64,000 bases of DNA, taken from positions 63,399,880-63,463,879 of the forward strand of contig CP141132.1 in NCBI GenBank assembly GCA_035236585.1, in the 5' to 3' direction. The notes beneath the pieces were generated by a model that did not search any database, had not been told where the DNA came from, and was given only the letters and a program-made list of their open reading frames with translations. Source of the stretch: Warburgia ugandensis (taxonomy: Eukaryota > Streptophyta > Magnoliopsida > Canellales > Canellaceae). The position numbers and the translations under genes were made by a program. Below, piece by piece: positions 1-13,000 of the stretch (within the stretch, counting starts at the first letter, position 1; each line of letters begins with the position of its first letter).

Positions 1-831
1 TTGCATAAATTGCCTGATTTACGATGATTGATATTTGGATTATTTATATATGCTTTTTGGACTATTGAGCTTGGTGGACATTATGCTGACAGGTGGTTTA
101 TGTACGGGATTGGCCTCCCGGCCTCTAACCACCAAAGGTGGATGGTATTGCTACCAAAATAGCATTGTCCCTTCCTCGGCTGCTGTGGTAAACAAGGACA
201 ACTACTTGAGGTGTTCATGGTACCCTTTCAAGGACATATCTATAGTCACCGTGGAGGGCTATGGTGGGTGGTCTCTAGATACCGGAGACACACGATTCCA
301 GATGTGTTCTGATCATGAGAATAGATGGCCCTATGAATTCAATTTAATCGATATGCATATAGCATTGAGATGGTCGTATACGAGTACTCGTGACCAGTTG
401 GTTTGATGTGTTCACCAACCCATAGGCTTGATGTGTTCACTGAAAGATCAGGTGCATGATATTTATATTGATGCTAGCATCTGCTTTGAATGATTACTAT
501 TTTAATAGTTTCATGATTATTATATTTGACTCATTGGTTTAATGTGTTTGCCGAGATCTTCATACATGGGTTGATCGATTACTACTCTATGATTTTAGTC
601 ATACTTATATTATTGCATACTAGATTTTAGTAAAGCAGTCCATAGTTGGGAGATGTTTTACATGGAAAGCTCTTTGAATTTATGCATGTGGCATGCTGTG
701 TTTTCAAAATAGTAATATCAGATCACCTACTGAGTATGAGGAATACGCACGCAAATATATTATTTTTACAGATTAGCTTTACACAAGATTAGAAGAAGCA
801 TCAGAAAATGTTAGTGTGAGAAGACAAGTAT
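1..831 (+). repeat. Left part of an interrupted LTR (chromovirus-like family)
   Basis: The reverse complement of this stretch aligns by eye with about 1131-1830 of the neighbouring LTR. Shared blocks are a 'tactcagtagg' motif, a 'gaggc(t/c)gggaggcca' motif and a 'cactaa(c/t)att' block. It is therefore the same LTR family in the opposite orientation. Its missing piece is at 3496-3794, on the far side of the solo LTR inserted at 832. The open frame at 35-406 matches no family I know and is treated as non-coding LTR sequence. The outer end lies beyond the window. Confidence 0.6.
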
Positions 832-3495
832 TGTTATGACTCGGGTTTTCTCATGCATTTTTAAATGCAATATCTAATTCCTAAGGTGGGATGCATCCCT
901 ATTTGAAAAACCATTTTATGAAAACCATGCAATGCAGCAGAAAATCTTTAGTTTTAAACTCATTTTGAAAACCCCGAGTGTTATTTGCTTTCACAACAAC
1001 CAAGGTAGTTTTTGAAAAGCTTTAGAAATCATAAGTGTTTTTCCCCAGATCTATCCAATCACAGCACACAGCTCAATTGTAAATAAATACAAATACATGT
1101 CCAAAGGGTTGAGAATTTACTTACATGTATAGTTGTCTCCTTTGTTTATTCATGTGCTCGTAGCACTAATATTTGCTGAGGCATCTTCTATTTGTAAGTG
1201 GAACTATCCTAAAAAATGTTAAGGATAGGGTGAGTATATATTATACTCAGTAGGAGTCTATCACTACTAGGTTTGCAATGCATGCTATGTTTAAAATCAT
1301 GTGCTCATAAAAACATATGCATGTTCGAATAACCACGTTCAATATTGATATTAAAAACCACTGTCAAACCGGAATACTGACGACTTAAAGAAATATCATA
1401 ATTCAAGTCGAAAATATCATATATCATAAACATAATGATATGCATTAGATGCTCAACTGAATCCAACTCATGGATATCTGGTATGGTATGGTCGACCAAC
1501 CTCATATCATGCCATATGCAATGCAAATAAGTCCACGAAACCATAGGGTCCAATTATGCCCATGACGCCCACGACCTCACCGCCGTGTGGTCCCCGGGTA
1601 CCTAGGGACACAGCGTCATAGCCTCCACAGGGCATATGACACATCGACCCAGTGTTGTGACACCAGTGGTAGCCCCCCGTATCACATGCAGTCGACGTAG
1701 GGATATGCCCTTTTTGGGCGTGGGACCCAATCCACCTAGTAGTGGTAGAGGCTGGGAGGCCACCCCAACCTCTCGGCATAGCGCCCATGAGCTTACTAGC
1801 CCAAATCATATACGATCAAACAAGCAAAAACATCTCTTTTTCAAAACCTATCCTCTTTGGGTCCCTCACAACTGCCTGACCCTCACAACTGCCTACCTAG
1901 CGTCTTTTGGGCACTCCAGCATCTTTTGGTAACCCTCAAGGACATGCAATTTTTCGAGAATGTATGCAATTGTTTGCAAAACATATCTATGCATAATGTA
2001 TATGCAATTATTTGCAAAACATATCTATGCACAAAGCATTTATCATATGTATACTGAACTTGTTTATAAGATTAAGTTATGCTAATCAAATCGTATAACT
2101 TATACTTAAAACGTGCATTCAAAACAATCATGCCTCTATTTAAAAGTCTAGTAGCGATAGAGCACCTACCTGGCTAGGTCGCGCTAACCCCTTTGTCCTC
2201 GTATGCTCCTGAATATGGTTTGAGCAATCAAGGTTAGTTTGGCCTATATTTTATAGGTTTTAGAGTAGTTGGTCTTATTACTTAGGCATTAAGGGTTCAT
2301 CCCTATGCCTATGGGCGTCCTAAGGTCCTAATTGGGCATTGGTATCATCAGTTTTCCAAAGGTTTAGCAGCCACGCGCCACCATCCTATTCTAAGGGTCA
2401 TGTCCACCTTTGATTAGGCCTCGATTAGGGATTTTATAGTTTGGGGTGTCCACGTCGTCGACATGGATACAACACCTTTTGCGGCGCCTCAATCGAAGCT
2501 CTGGATATCAAGTTATAAGCTTTTTAGTGTCACATGTACATAAGGCCTTTAAGAGGTGAAAGTACAGAATGCTAGCGCACTGCACGTCAATGTCATGCGC
2601 CCCAGTGGCGTTAAGAAGCAGAAATCCCAAATCGCTAGCTAGCGCTACGCGTCAATGGCATGTGCCCCAGCGGGCGCGTTTCCAGACGCGGCGGATTTCC
2701 CGCCCGTCTCTTCCTTTTGCGGGCGCATCCGTTTGGTTTTCTCGAACGTGGTCGATGCGTTACGTTCCATTTGGAATGTTTCGTTCGTTGGGGGACCGGG
2801 ATGTCCTCAGGACACCCTGGTCAAACCAGGGCGGCCCAGGAATCGTCCCTGGGTCCTTGGTGACTCTCCAGGGCTCTATTTTGCATGATTTTTCATGCAA
2901 AAACTTAGGGAAACTGAGTCTAGGACTACTGTGAAGACGGGTTTTGAGGGATCTTGGGCATACCTGGCTCATTGCTGGGTTTTTCTCCTCGTTTCCCCTC
3001 TTGGTTGCTTCTCCAAAACGGGTTTTTCTAAAGCTTTTGGGCTGTCATTAGAGGTGCCCAAGAGCTCTATTTATAGAGCTATAAGAGGGTTCTAGAGGGG
3101 GCTCTCACCGCCCTTGAATGGCAGTGGAGAAACCTCTAGAATGGCGGTGATTTCTCCTCCAATCACAGTTGTTCTAGAACCCTCTAGGAGGTGGAAGATG
3201 AAGGGTGCCCGTATCAAAACGGGCCCCTGTGTTTTGCAAGCTAAATCTGTTTTTTTGTAAAAATTATATTTTTGCCCCTAAACTTTAAAGGGCCATAACT
3301 TGCTCATTTTAACTCCGTTTTAGGTGATTTTGGTCTTGTTGGATTCCTTTTTCTAAGATGCACCTAATGGTACTATTTTTAGGACCAAATTTCTGGGTTC
3401 AGTCAAGGTGAATAGTGAAATGACCAAAATGCCCCTATCTTCAAAAACTGGACTTTTCATTGCTAACTTGGGATTACAAAATTGGAGTCATTACA
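832..3495 (-). mobile_element. Solo LTR with 5-bp TSD, nested in a related LTR
   Basis: The element begins TGTTATGACTCGGG and ends GGAGTCATTACA, giving TG...CA termini. It is flanked by AGTAT at 827-831 and 3496-3500, a perfect 5-bp target duplication. No gag, pol, primer site or polypurine tract lies inside, so it is a solo LTR of about 2.66 kb. Sequence at 1858-1946 (gggtccctcacaact, cttttgggcactccag) recurs at 35433-35523 in the same orientation, placing both in one family. The sense strand is inferred to be - by comparison with the LTR at 30510-33173, which has a polypurine tract. A TATA-like ctatttatagag lies near 3068. Confidence 0.8.
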
Positions 3496-3794
3496 AGTAT
3501 AAATGTAAGTATATGATCTACCCTTTGGACATATATCTGTAATTACTACAATTGGATTGCAAGCTGTGACTAGATAGACCTGGGAAGACATTTATGATTA
3601 CAGTAATTTTCAAAACTACTTTGTTCGTCTTGAAAGCAAATAACACTCGGGATTTTCAAAATGAATTTAAAATAAAAGATTTTTCACTGCATTGCATTGT
3701 TTTTGTAAAATGATTTTCAAATAGGGATTGATCCTGCATTAGGAATTAGTTTTGAATTCAAAAATGCATGTGAAAAACCCAAGTCATCACAACA
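3496..3794 (+). repeat. Right part of the interrupted outer LTR
   Basis: This is the continuation of the LTR at 1-831. Its reverse complement begins TGTTGTGATGACTTGGG, matching the start of the solo LTR at 832, and stays similar for about 300 bp (to 'acttacat(t/g)tata'). The LTR edge would be at 3794 (acaaca). The - strand homology to the start of the inserted LTR makes the two arms (832-1135 and 3493-3794) an inverted repeat. Confidence 0.65.
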
Positions 3795-4255
3795 AGTGCT
3801 CATAATCTTACAGGATACCATGAAGGTCATCCATCTACAAGATGATGGTCATGCAATAGAATGGCCTTTCTACCCCTATTATGTGTTTTCCATCATTTTT
3901 TCTTATAATGTTTCTTTGAATTTTCCTTAGAATTCTAAATAAACAAAGTGTTTAGAAGTAAAAGTAGATTATCATTAGGGTCTTTTCATTTTGACTTGTG
4001 ATGATCAAGATGGGATCAAAATATGATGCCTACATATGTCTCTCTTTGGTTAAGGGCTTGCAAATGACTAATAGCCAAAGTCTAAAGAGAAATGTATTTT
4101 GTGTACCCACTGATTAACACAAGTTATGATTATTGGTTCCTCAAGGCTCTTCCCTTGCCTTAAATCTTCAGTAATTCTTTGAGCAAGAAATGCCTTGTGT
4201 CAACAATTGAAACCTTTTAAAACATAAAAAAAAATGTGGTTTTATTGAAATTATA
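3795..4255. other. Unassigned AT-rich spacer
   Basis: I see no gene or recognisable repeat here. It separates the outer LTR edge from the minisatellite. An 'agtgc' directly after 3794 could be the right-hand target duplication of the outer LTR, but its partner would lie outside the window. Confidence 0.4.
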
Positions 4256-5445
4256 CTAAAGGCTTCCTAGGGTTTGAAATCTTGTAATAGTTTGCCTGCG
4301 ATTCCCAACCTTGAATTTTTTTGAAAGCATGCTCAAAGCTGCCAATGGCTTGAAATTTTTGCAAAATTTTCGTGAGGGTTTCCTAAGGCTTGAAATCTTT
4401 GAAAATGGTTGTTTATAGGCTGCTTAGAGCTTGAAATCTTTAGAAAAGTTTGCTTGGGGGCTTCCTAGGGCTTGAAATCTATTGAAAGTTTGCTCTAGGG
4501 CTACCTATGGCTTTGAAATCTTTTAAAGCTTTTCTTGGGGGCAGCCCAGGGCTTTGAAAATATTTTGAAAGTTTGTTTAACGACTAGCCATGGCTTTTGA
4601 AATCTTTTAGAAGTTTTCTTAGGAGCTGCCTAGGGCTTTGAAATCTTATGAAGGTTTGCTTGGAGGGCTACTCTAGGCGTTGAAATCTTTTAGAATGTTG
4701 TGTTGGGACTGCCTAAGGCTTTGAAACTTTTGATAATTTGCTTGAGGGTTCCCTAGGGCTTTGAAATGTTTTGAATCATCACTTGAGAGCTAGTAAGGGC
4801 TTTGAGATCTTCTGAAAGGTTTGCTTGGGCTACCTAAGGCTATGAAATATTTAACAAGTTTGCCTAATGGCTGCCCAAGTCTTTAAAATCTTTTGAAAGT
4901 TCGTTTCGAGGTTTCCTATGTGTAAAATCTTTTGAGAGTTTGCCTAGAGATTGCCCATGGCTTGAAGTCTTTGGAAAAGTTTGCTTAGAGACTACCCAAG
5001 GCTTTAAAACCTTTATAAGATTTACCTGAGGTTGCCCCATGGCATTGAAATTTTTTGAAGCTTTACTTGAGGGCTGCCTTGGGCTTTGAAATCTTTTCAA
5101 AGGTTTCCTTGGGGGTTGCCCAGGGCTTTGAAATCTTTTGAAAGTTTACTTGAGGGCTGCCCAAGGCTTTGAAATCTTTTGAAGATTTACATGGGGATGC
5201 CCAGGGTTTTGAAATCTTTTCAAAGGTTTGCTGGCCAAGGCTTTGAAGTCTTTTGAAGGTTTACTTGAAGGCTGCCCAGGGCTTTGAAATCTTTTGGAAG
5301 TTTACCAAGGGGTGTCCTAAGGCTTGAAATATTTTGAGATATCTCCTAAGGGTTGCCCAAGGTTAAAATCTTTGCAAATGTTTTCCTGGCTAGTGAGGGC
5401 TTTGAAATCTTTTCAAGGTTGCCTGGGGACTACCCAGAGTGCTTG
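4256..5445. repeat. Minisatellite, ~41-bp unit, about 29 copies
   Basis: A degenerate tandem array in which a core close to 'gggctttgaaatctttt' recurs every 40-43 bp (for example near 4391, 4431, 4472, 4512, 4552, 5085, 5126, 5167 and 5208). The core is followed by 'gaaagtttgcttgag' and 'ggctgcccag'. The right half (5040-5300) is the most regular; the left part is more diverged. The unit is not a multiple of three, so the - strand open frame at 4864-5100, with its repeated 'KLSKDF', rotates through frames and is not convincing as a gene. Confidence 0.85.
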
Positions 5446-6132
5446 TCATAGTCTTTGTGCCATGATCATTGCTTGACTCCTTTTTTTGCTTCTTTGGCTA
5501 AAAATTCTAACCTCCGTATCAACACCTTCCTTTGCTGATACTCTATCTCTCTCCTTCGGACTATTAGGGTTCAAATGATCAAATGAGTTGTGAGCTAAGA
5601 AATTAGACCTTTGGATCATCAAATGATTTGGGTCTCAATTAGCCTTTGGCTATTGATATGTACACCAATTTGAGATGAGGCTCAACTAATTATTGTGACC
5701 CTGTAGTGCTTTTTAGAGCTTATAATTGGTTTGTACACTTGGCTAAATTTGATTACTGAATGTAGCTATGTTTATAGAAGTTTTTGGACACCAACTTGTG
5801 TTGTTGGAGTACCTTGAGGATATTAGTTATGAAATTTGGGTGGTTTGGATTATCGCAAGAGGATCATATCATGTAAAGTGGGTGCATGTCAACTATGATG
5901 AGGTAACATCCTATAAATGGGCATTTTATGTATAAGTTACTTTTTTATGAGGCTTAAGTATGTGAGAGACTAAATTAAAATGAATTTAATAAAATAGGGA
6001 CTATTATAAAATTTGACTTTAATTAGGGACTATAGTGTAATGCTTAATCTTAGGAAGACTAACATGAAACAATCTACAAAAATTAACAAGAATGAATATA
6101 ATATCATTATAATCATTCGTAGGTATTTTTTG
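5446..6132. other. Unassigned spacer
   Basis: No gene, RNA gene or repeat family is recognised in this AT-rich stretch. Confidence 0.35.
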
Positions 6133-6352
6133 AGAAAAAGAAAAATAATCATGTTTGGCTATAAGTAATATGAATATTTAAAGTATGTGTAAAAAGCTCT
6201 CAATCATTCATTTGCATGTAATTAGTTGGACTGACAATTTTTTTTACAGAAAAGGTAAAATAATCATGCGTGTGCATAAGTAATATGAAAACTAAATATT
6301 ACGTGTAAGAAGCCCTTGATAATCCATTTTCATGCAATTAGTTGGATTGACA
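6133..6352. repeat. Two-copy direct repeat, ~116-bp period
   Basis: The first unit, about 6133-6237, contains 'aaaataatcatg', 'cataagtaatatgaa'-like and 'attagttgga(c/t)tgacaa' blocks. The second, about 6249-6352, repeats them in the same order with roughly 20% differences. It sits directly upstream of the long GA tract and has no coding content. Confidence 0.65.
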
Positions 6353-6420
6353 AGGTCCATAAGATTCTACTTCCAACACTAACTTCATATTTATAGCAGC
6401 TAGGGCTACGTGCAATGCTG

Positions 6421-8150
<1,730 letters not shown>

Positions 8151-8287
8151 AAAGATGCAGCAATAACTGCTTCCATACCGGTTAAGATTGCTTCAGCTTT
8201 CAAACCTTCTGCCTGTCACCATCTTACAAGATTTCACTTTTTCTATTCTCAACCATTCCTTCTCTCCTCTTTAAATTCCCTCTTTCC

Positions 8288-8327
<40 letters not shown>

Positions 8328-8733
8328 CTAGCGTCTGTTATATTTAAAATTCTCTTTCTTTTTCCCAGTTCAGATTCCAAATTGGGTCTTTGCGTATCTT
8401 TTCCAAAGATGTAGAAGGGACCCAGATCACGCACGAGCCTTTTTGTCTCTACTTTACTTTACTGACCTCAGCTGGGACAGGGAGAAGGGAAATAGGGACT
8501 GGATAACGATGATCTGGTTGGTTCGGATCAGGAAAACAGATACTTTTCTTAACGATGGTGCTCCATGCCCAATCCCTCAAATGCTTTTCCTTGGGTTCGT
8601 CTTTTGATCATTTATTCTATTTATATATATGTGTGTTTTGATTGGTTTCCCAAGAGAGTAATTGGGATTTGGGTGTTTTGCAGATTTGGTTCCAGTTTTG
8701 GGTTTTCACGGGCAAATTTGCTTCCTTGTTTGT
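8151..8733 (+). promoter_or_regulatory. Probable promoter and 5' UTR exon of the hydrolase gene
   Basis: A (CT)n tract at 8291-8323, followed by mixed-sequence DNA, precedes a good splice donor, TGT|GTAAGT, at 8734. The first coding exon has its acceptor at 9995 (ttcag) with 12 untranslated bases before the ATG, so an intron within the 5' UTR is implied. Pyrimidine tracts near transcription starts are common in plants. The transcription start itself cannot be placed. Confidence 0.35.
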
Positions 8734-10007
8734 GTAAGTTGGAGTTCTGATTTGGTTTCCCACTTGGAGATCCGGGTTCTTTTCTAACTGTCTATTTTCG
8801 TTTAGTTTTCTAACTAGGATTGCTATCATTGTTCTGTCAGTGCTTTTGTTGCATTTTCATTAGCTCTAGGTGGATTTTTGTACCATGGAGAATGGAGGTC
8901 GAAATGTTTGAATGTGAGATTCGGTTGCTGCTTAAGTAGCACGCTCTTGTTATGATATTTGATATCTGACTTTGATAAGTTTTGGTGTCTGAATGCATTT
9001 CGTTTTCACCTCTTTAAGGAATACTTCTTTCTGTAATTTATCTTCTTAGTATGACATACGAAAAATATTGTGTTACCGGATCAAATGCTGTTGGATCAGT
9101 GGCCGGATAGCCTCCTTCATGTCATTTACTGCTTTTTACCACTGTATTATTTGCCTTCGGCTTTATCACATGTAGACATTTTCGTTGTTTACTCATGGCA
9201 AGATGCCATAGTTTTTTGTAATCAAATGTGTTTTCTATTATTTGTCCGTGTAGAATATGACAATGGTAATTTACCCTTTCATCCAAAAAAAAAAAGAATA
9301 TGGCAGTGGGATTCTACTGGTTCCTCGAGCTATGCCTTCAGCTTGGTTTAGGATTCTGTTTGGGCGGGTTGAGTTTGCTGGCTAGTTCTTGACGTGCCTT
9401 TCCTTCTTTAGTTGATCTGCTTCACATGATTGAAGGACGTGAGAGTCGTAGCAATAGATTCCACAGATGCTTGAGATTAAAATTTGTTATCAAAAGGCAC
9501 GTTTACATTTGGTAGATGAGATTCTTGTAGGGTTATACCGCTTGATGCTCAGGGAGCACTGAATTTGAATTTTTTTTCTATAAATGCTTGTATATTTTCT
9601 AAATGACACTACAAAGTTGCCTTCTTGCTGGTGCTTTCATACTTCTCTCCCTATGTTTATTTTATTTTTTCCGAATTGTAGAGGAAACCTACAAAGCTTT
9701 CCCTATGTTTATTATCGGTATTCTTTGGGGAGTAATGTATCACTCCCTTGTTTCGCTGGATTCTTCACTTTATTGAACAGTTCTGTTATTTAGCTATTGT
9801 TAGCTTTTAAGAAATAGTAGTAACCTTTGACAGCTACCCAGAAATGTATAAATGTAGAGAGGAATATATTTTTTAAACAAGGGGGTGTGAGTCTCATCTC
9901 CTTTCTCTGAGTGGATATTTCCTATATGGCTTTCTAATGCATGCTAAGCTTTCTACTTTTTGTTTTTCCTTAGTATTTTGATTTTGTATTTTCAGGATTA
10001 AGCATTT

Positions 10008-13000
10008 ATGGGAGATTTCTGTGCACATAAGGAAATATCTTCTATCCCTTCAAAAGTGAGTATAATCCTGTGTGCATTCATTTTTAATGCATAAGAAAAA
10101 CACATCTTACATTTTTTCTTTTCAAAATAATTTCATCTTTCAATGTGATCTTGCTGTAAAGTTGCAGGTTATTGTTTCGGGTGATTGTTGCCTCTTGGAA
10201 GGACTAAGTTATGAAACAAATCAAGTGGTGAGATTGAAATCTTTAACCTCGTAGATTGCTTTTGATGCATCATTTGTGGACCCCATTGCGTTGAATTTCT
10301 TATGATTATGCAGTATCTTATAAGACATATCACCCTTTATCTATATCCGCATTGATATACCAAAATATGTACATTTTGCTTAGTGGATGTCCATTATGAG
10401 TCCCGCCCATTAGACATGTATTGAACTTGGTCGACACAATCGGCTTCCTTGATGAGAAAAACACCTGAAAGAGCTATAGTAGAAGGCACTTGACAAAGTA
10501 ATAAAGTGGATTTATTCCATTTGATGTCAAAGGAGCATAACAGCACATTTGTGAAGCATATAGGATATGAATTCCTAGGCTTGAAGGTGAAATGTCCCAT
10601 GAAACTTTGTTGTATGATTTTTCAATCTTAAGATCCAATATACATGCATGATGTATGTCTCTGGTAAAGAGTAAACTTAAGTCTCTACTAATATACTATG
10701 GAGTCAATGAGTACAAGGGTTGGGACTGTCTTTAATGCCACTTCTCTCCATTAACTTACTACATTTGGAGTATGCTGGCCAAAAGTCAGGTTGCCCTCCC
10801 TCAATCTTATTAGTTCAAGTAAAACTTTATTTTCGAATGACAATACGGTGGTCGGAAAGCCTTTCTGTATAAGTTCAAGTGAATTTGATCTTAACAATCT
10901 TGTTGCTGGTACTTCTTTCTTAACTTTTCTTTCATCAACTGCATGTATGGGTAGCATGATCGGCATGATTTTTCATGCTTTCTCACCATGTGCAAACTTG
11001 GTTAGTCTTAGGAAAGCAAATTTGGACAGTTGATCCATCTCATAGAAGTCCATGAAATCATCCCCAGAATGCAACAAAACTGAAAATTCGTCATGGTTTA
11101 GCTATGAAGGAAAACAGATATTTTTATGACTAGCCTTTGACAATGTCATCCCCAAAAGGAAGTATCAAAGACCACGCATCAATTGCTGTGTATTGGGATC
11201 TAAAAAATATACTCTTCAATTGCATCAGGCTGAGTAGGAGCTTAAAAGGTGGTAAACAAACCTTCACTTAAGTAATCTGTAATGCCAAGCTGTCAGGAGT
11301 TTCACTGGTGAGATGGTTGTTTGAACTTGTTTGCCATGCTTAAGGATGATTTCTCTGCAGTTGGCTGATTATGGCTGCGAGTATTCCATAAAATCATTGG
11401 TAGGAATCCAATTTTAACATGAAAGATGGAATCCTTTGTTGTAATATCGATCTGGTGAAGAGAGCAAAGGTGGGTGACCTGCAGGTAAATAGACATAACT
11501 TTACTTTTTCAACCAAGAACAAAGTGCTTGGATAAAAAATCAAGAATTTCTTGTCCATCAAAGTATTCCTGTTGAATGATCAACAACTCTTTATTGATCA
11601 ATCATGCGCAAAGCTGAACTACAATGGAGATGTGTTGAAGAAGACTTTAGAAAATGTATCAGAGAAAAAGAAACCAAGGTTGCCATAGAAGAACACAAAA
11701 AAATTGGATATATCTTAACCTCTTCGTTGCTCTCTAGCAAAGCATCTCCAACAATCAGACGCATTGGCTCAGCTATATTAATTTTATTTTGCCAATTCTT
11801 TGTGCTTAAAAATTTACAGACCAGACAAATTTCAAAAGATCTAAAGTAATACTATTAATCTTCCAGTGAAGTTGTTGGACTGCAGCTTACAAAGAAAATT
11901 ATTCTACTGTTCTACCTTTTATTGTTGTATAAAACGTCCTTATGCATACAAGTTGTATTTGAATACAAGCAAATGAGAGGAAAATTCTGAACACGTTGTT
12001 ATGCTACTTACTGGACAATGAACAGTAACAAAAAGTGGATGTTCATTTTGCGGAACAAGAAAGACTTAATGTAACTTTTCACCACCATTCAGGAACTTTC
12101 TTTTCCATATACTGAAGCAAAATAAACTGTTACAACCAATGAAATTGCTGAGGAATTAGAAAGAGGAGGAATGATAAATCCAAGTGTGCTCTTGGATTTG
12201 TCTTTATCCAAGTGTGGTTTACTTGCCTCTTTTCTATATCTAAGCTGTTCCCTAGGTTGTGAATGGCTTAGATGAACTTTTTAGTTTGGGTGTATCTGCA
12301 TCCATGGTTTGTATTTTCAAAGCCTCTGTTTTTATTAAATCTATGATCCCTAGGGTAACTATAATTCTTTAATCTTCACCATGTTCCTTACAAGAAACAA
12401 AATTAATATCTACTGATCTGATTGCAGGATATGGGCATCCATATTCTAGAAAAGTATCAATTATCTTGCATGCTTCAGTGAGAGTGCCACTGATGGGGGG
12501 ATCTTTTTATTCAATAGCTGAGGGTTACTTGTTTTCATTGTGTTACTTCTCTTAAGTATTTTGTGCAATGGGTGTTTTAACCATAAAAAATTATCCTACT
12601 ATCTCCATCTTAGAGCTAGTTCTTCGTTCCTGGTAGGGAGACTGAATTATGTTTCTTTTCTTGTAAGCTCTACTTTTTGTTAAATATGGATATTGTGAAG
12701 GCCATTAACCATGAAGATTAACCTGATTTGCTTGTCACATTTTCACTATGAGACATCCCAGAAGGTTTTATATGTTGACATTCTTTGAAAAGGTTCACCT
12801 TATTGGATTAATAGGCAATTATGCAATAGTTGAGAATTTCTCTGTTGAAATGTTGAATGATGTCATAATCTGATTCTTCATATAATCCAAACATATGGCC
12901 AATATTTGATCTTCAGTGTTAGTTGGATATTTCCGCTGGAGCATTTTTTCTGACTTCTTCAATTGAGTATGAGGACCTAGTTACTGGAATATTATCCTTT

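Noticed and set aside
35..406. 123-codon open frame at the left edge
   Set aside because: The sequence is homologous, inverted, to non-coding parts of the adjacent LTR family, and no domain is recognised.
2569..2934. Overlapping GC-richer frames on both strands at 2569-2972
   Set aside because: They lie within the solo LTR 832-3495. They are open in several frames at once because of local composition, with no recognised domain.
832..3794. A DNA transposon with ~300-bp terminal inverted repeats
   Set aside because: The AGTAT duplication and TG...CA ends place a solo LTR inside an opposite LTR, which explains the inverted arms without a transposase element.
4864..5100. - strand frame with repeated KLSKDF-type peptides
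   Set aside because: It arises from the 41-bp minisatellite, whose period is not a multiple of three, so the frame is not maintained.
4256..5445. CRISPR-like array
   Set aside because: Units are contiguous and diverged, with no unique spacers, and the DNA is plant nuclear.
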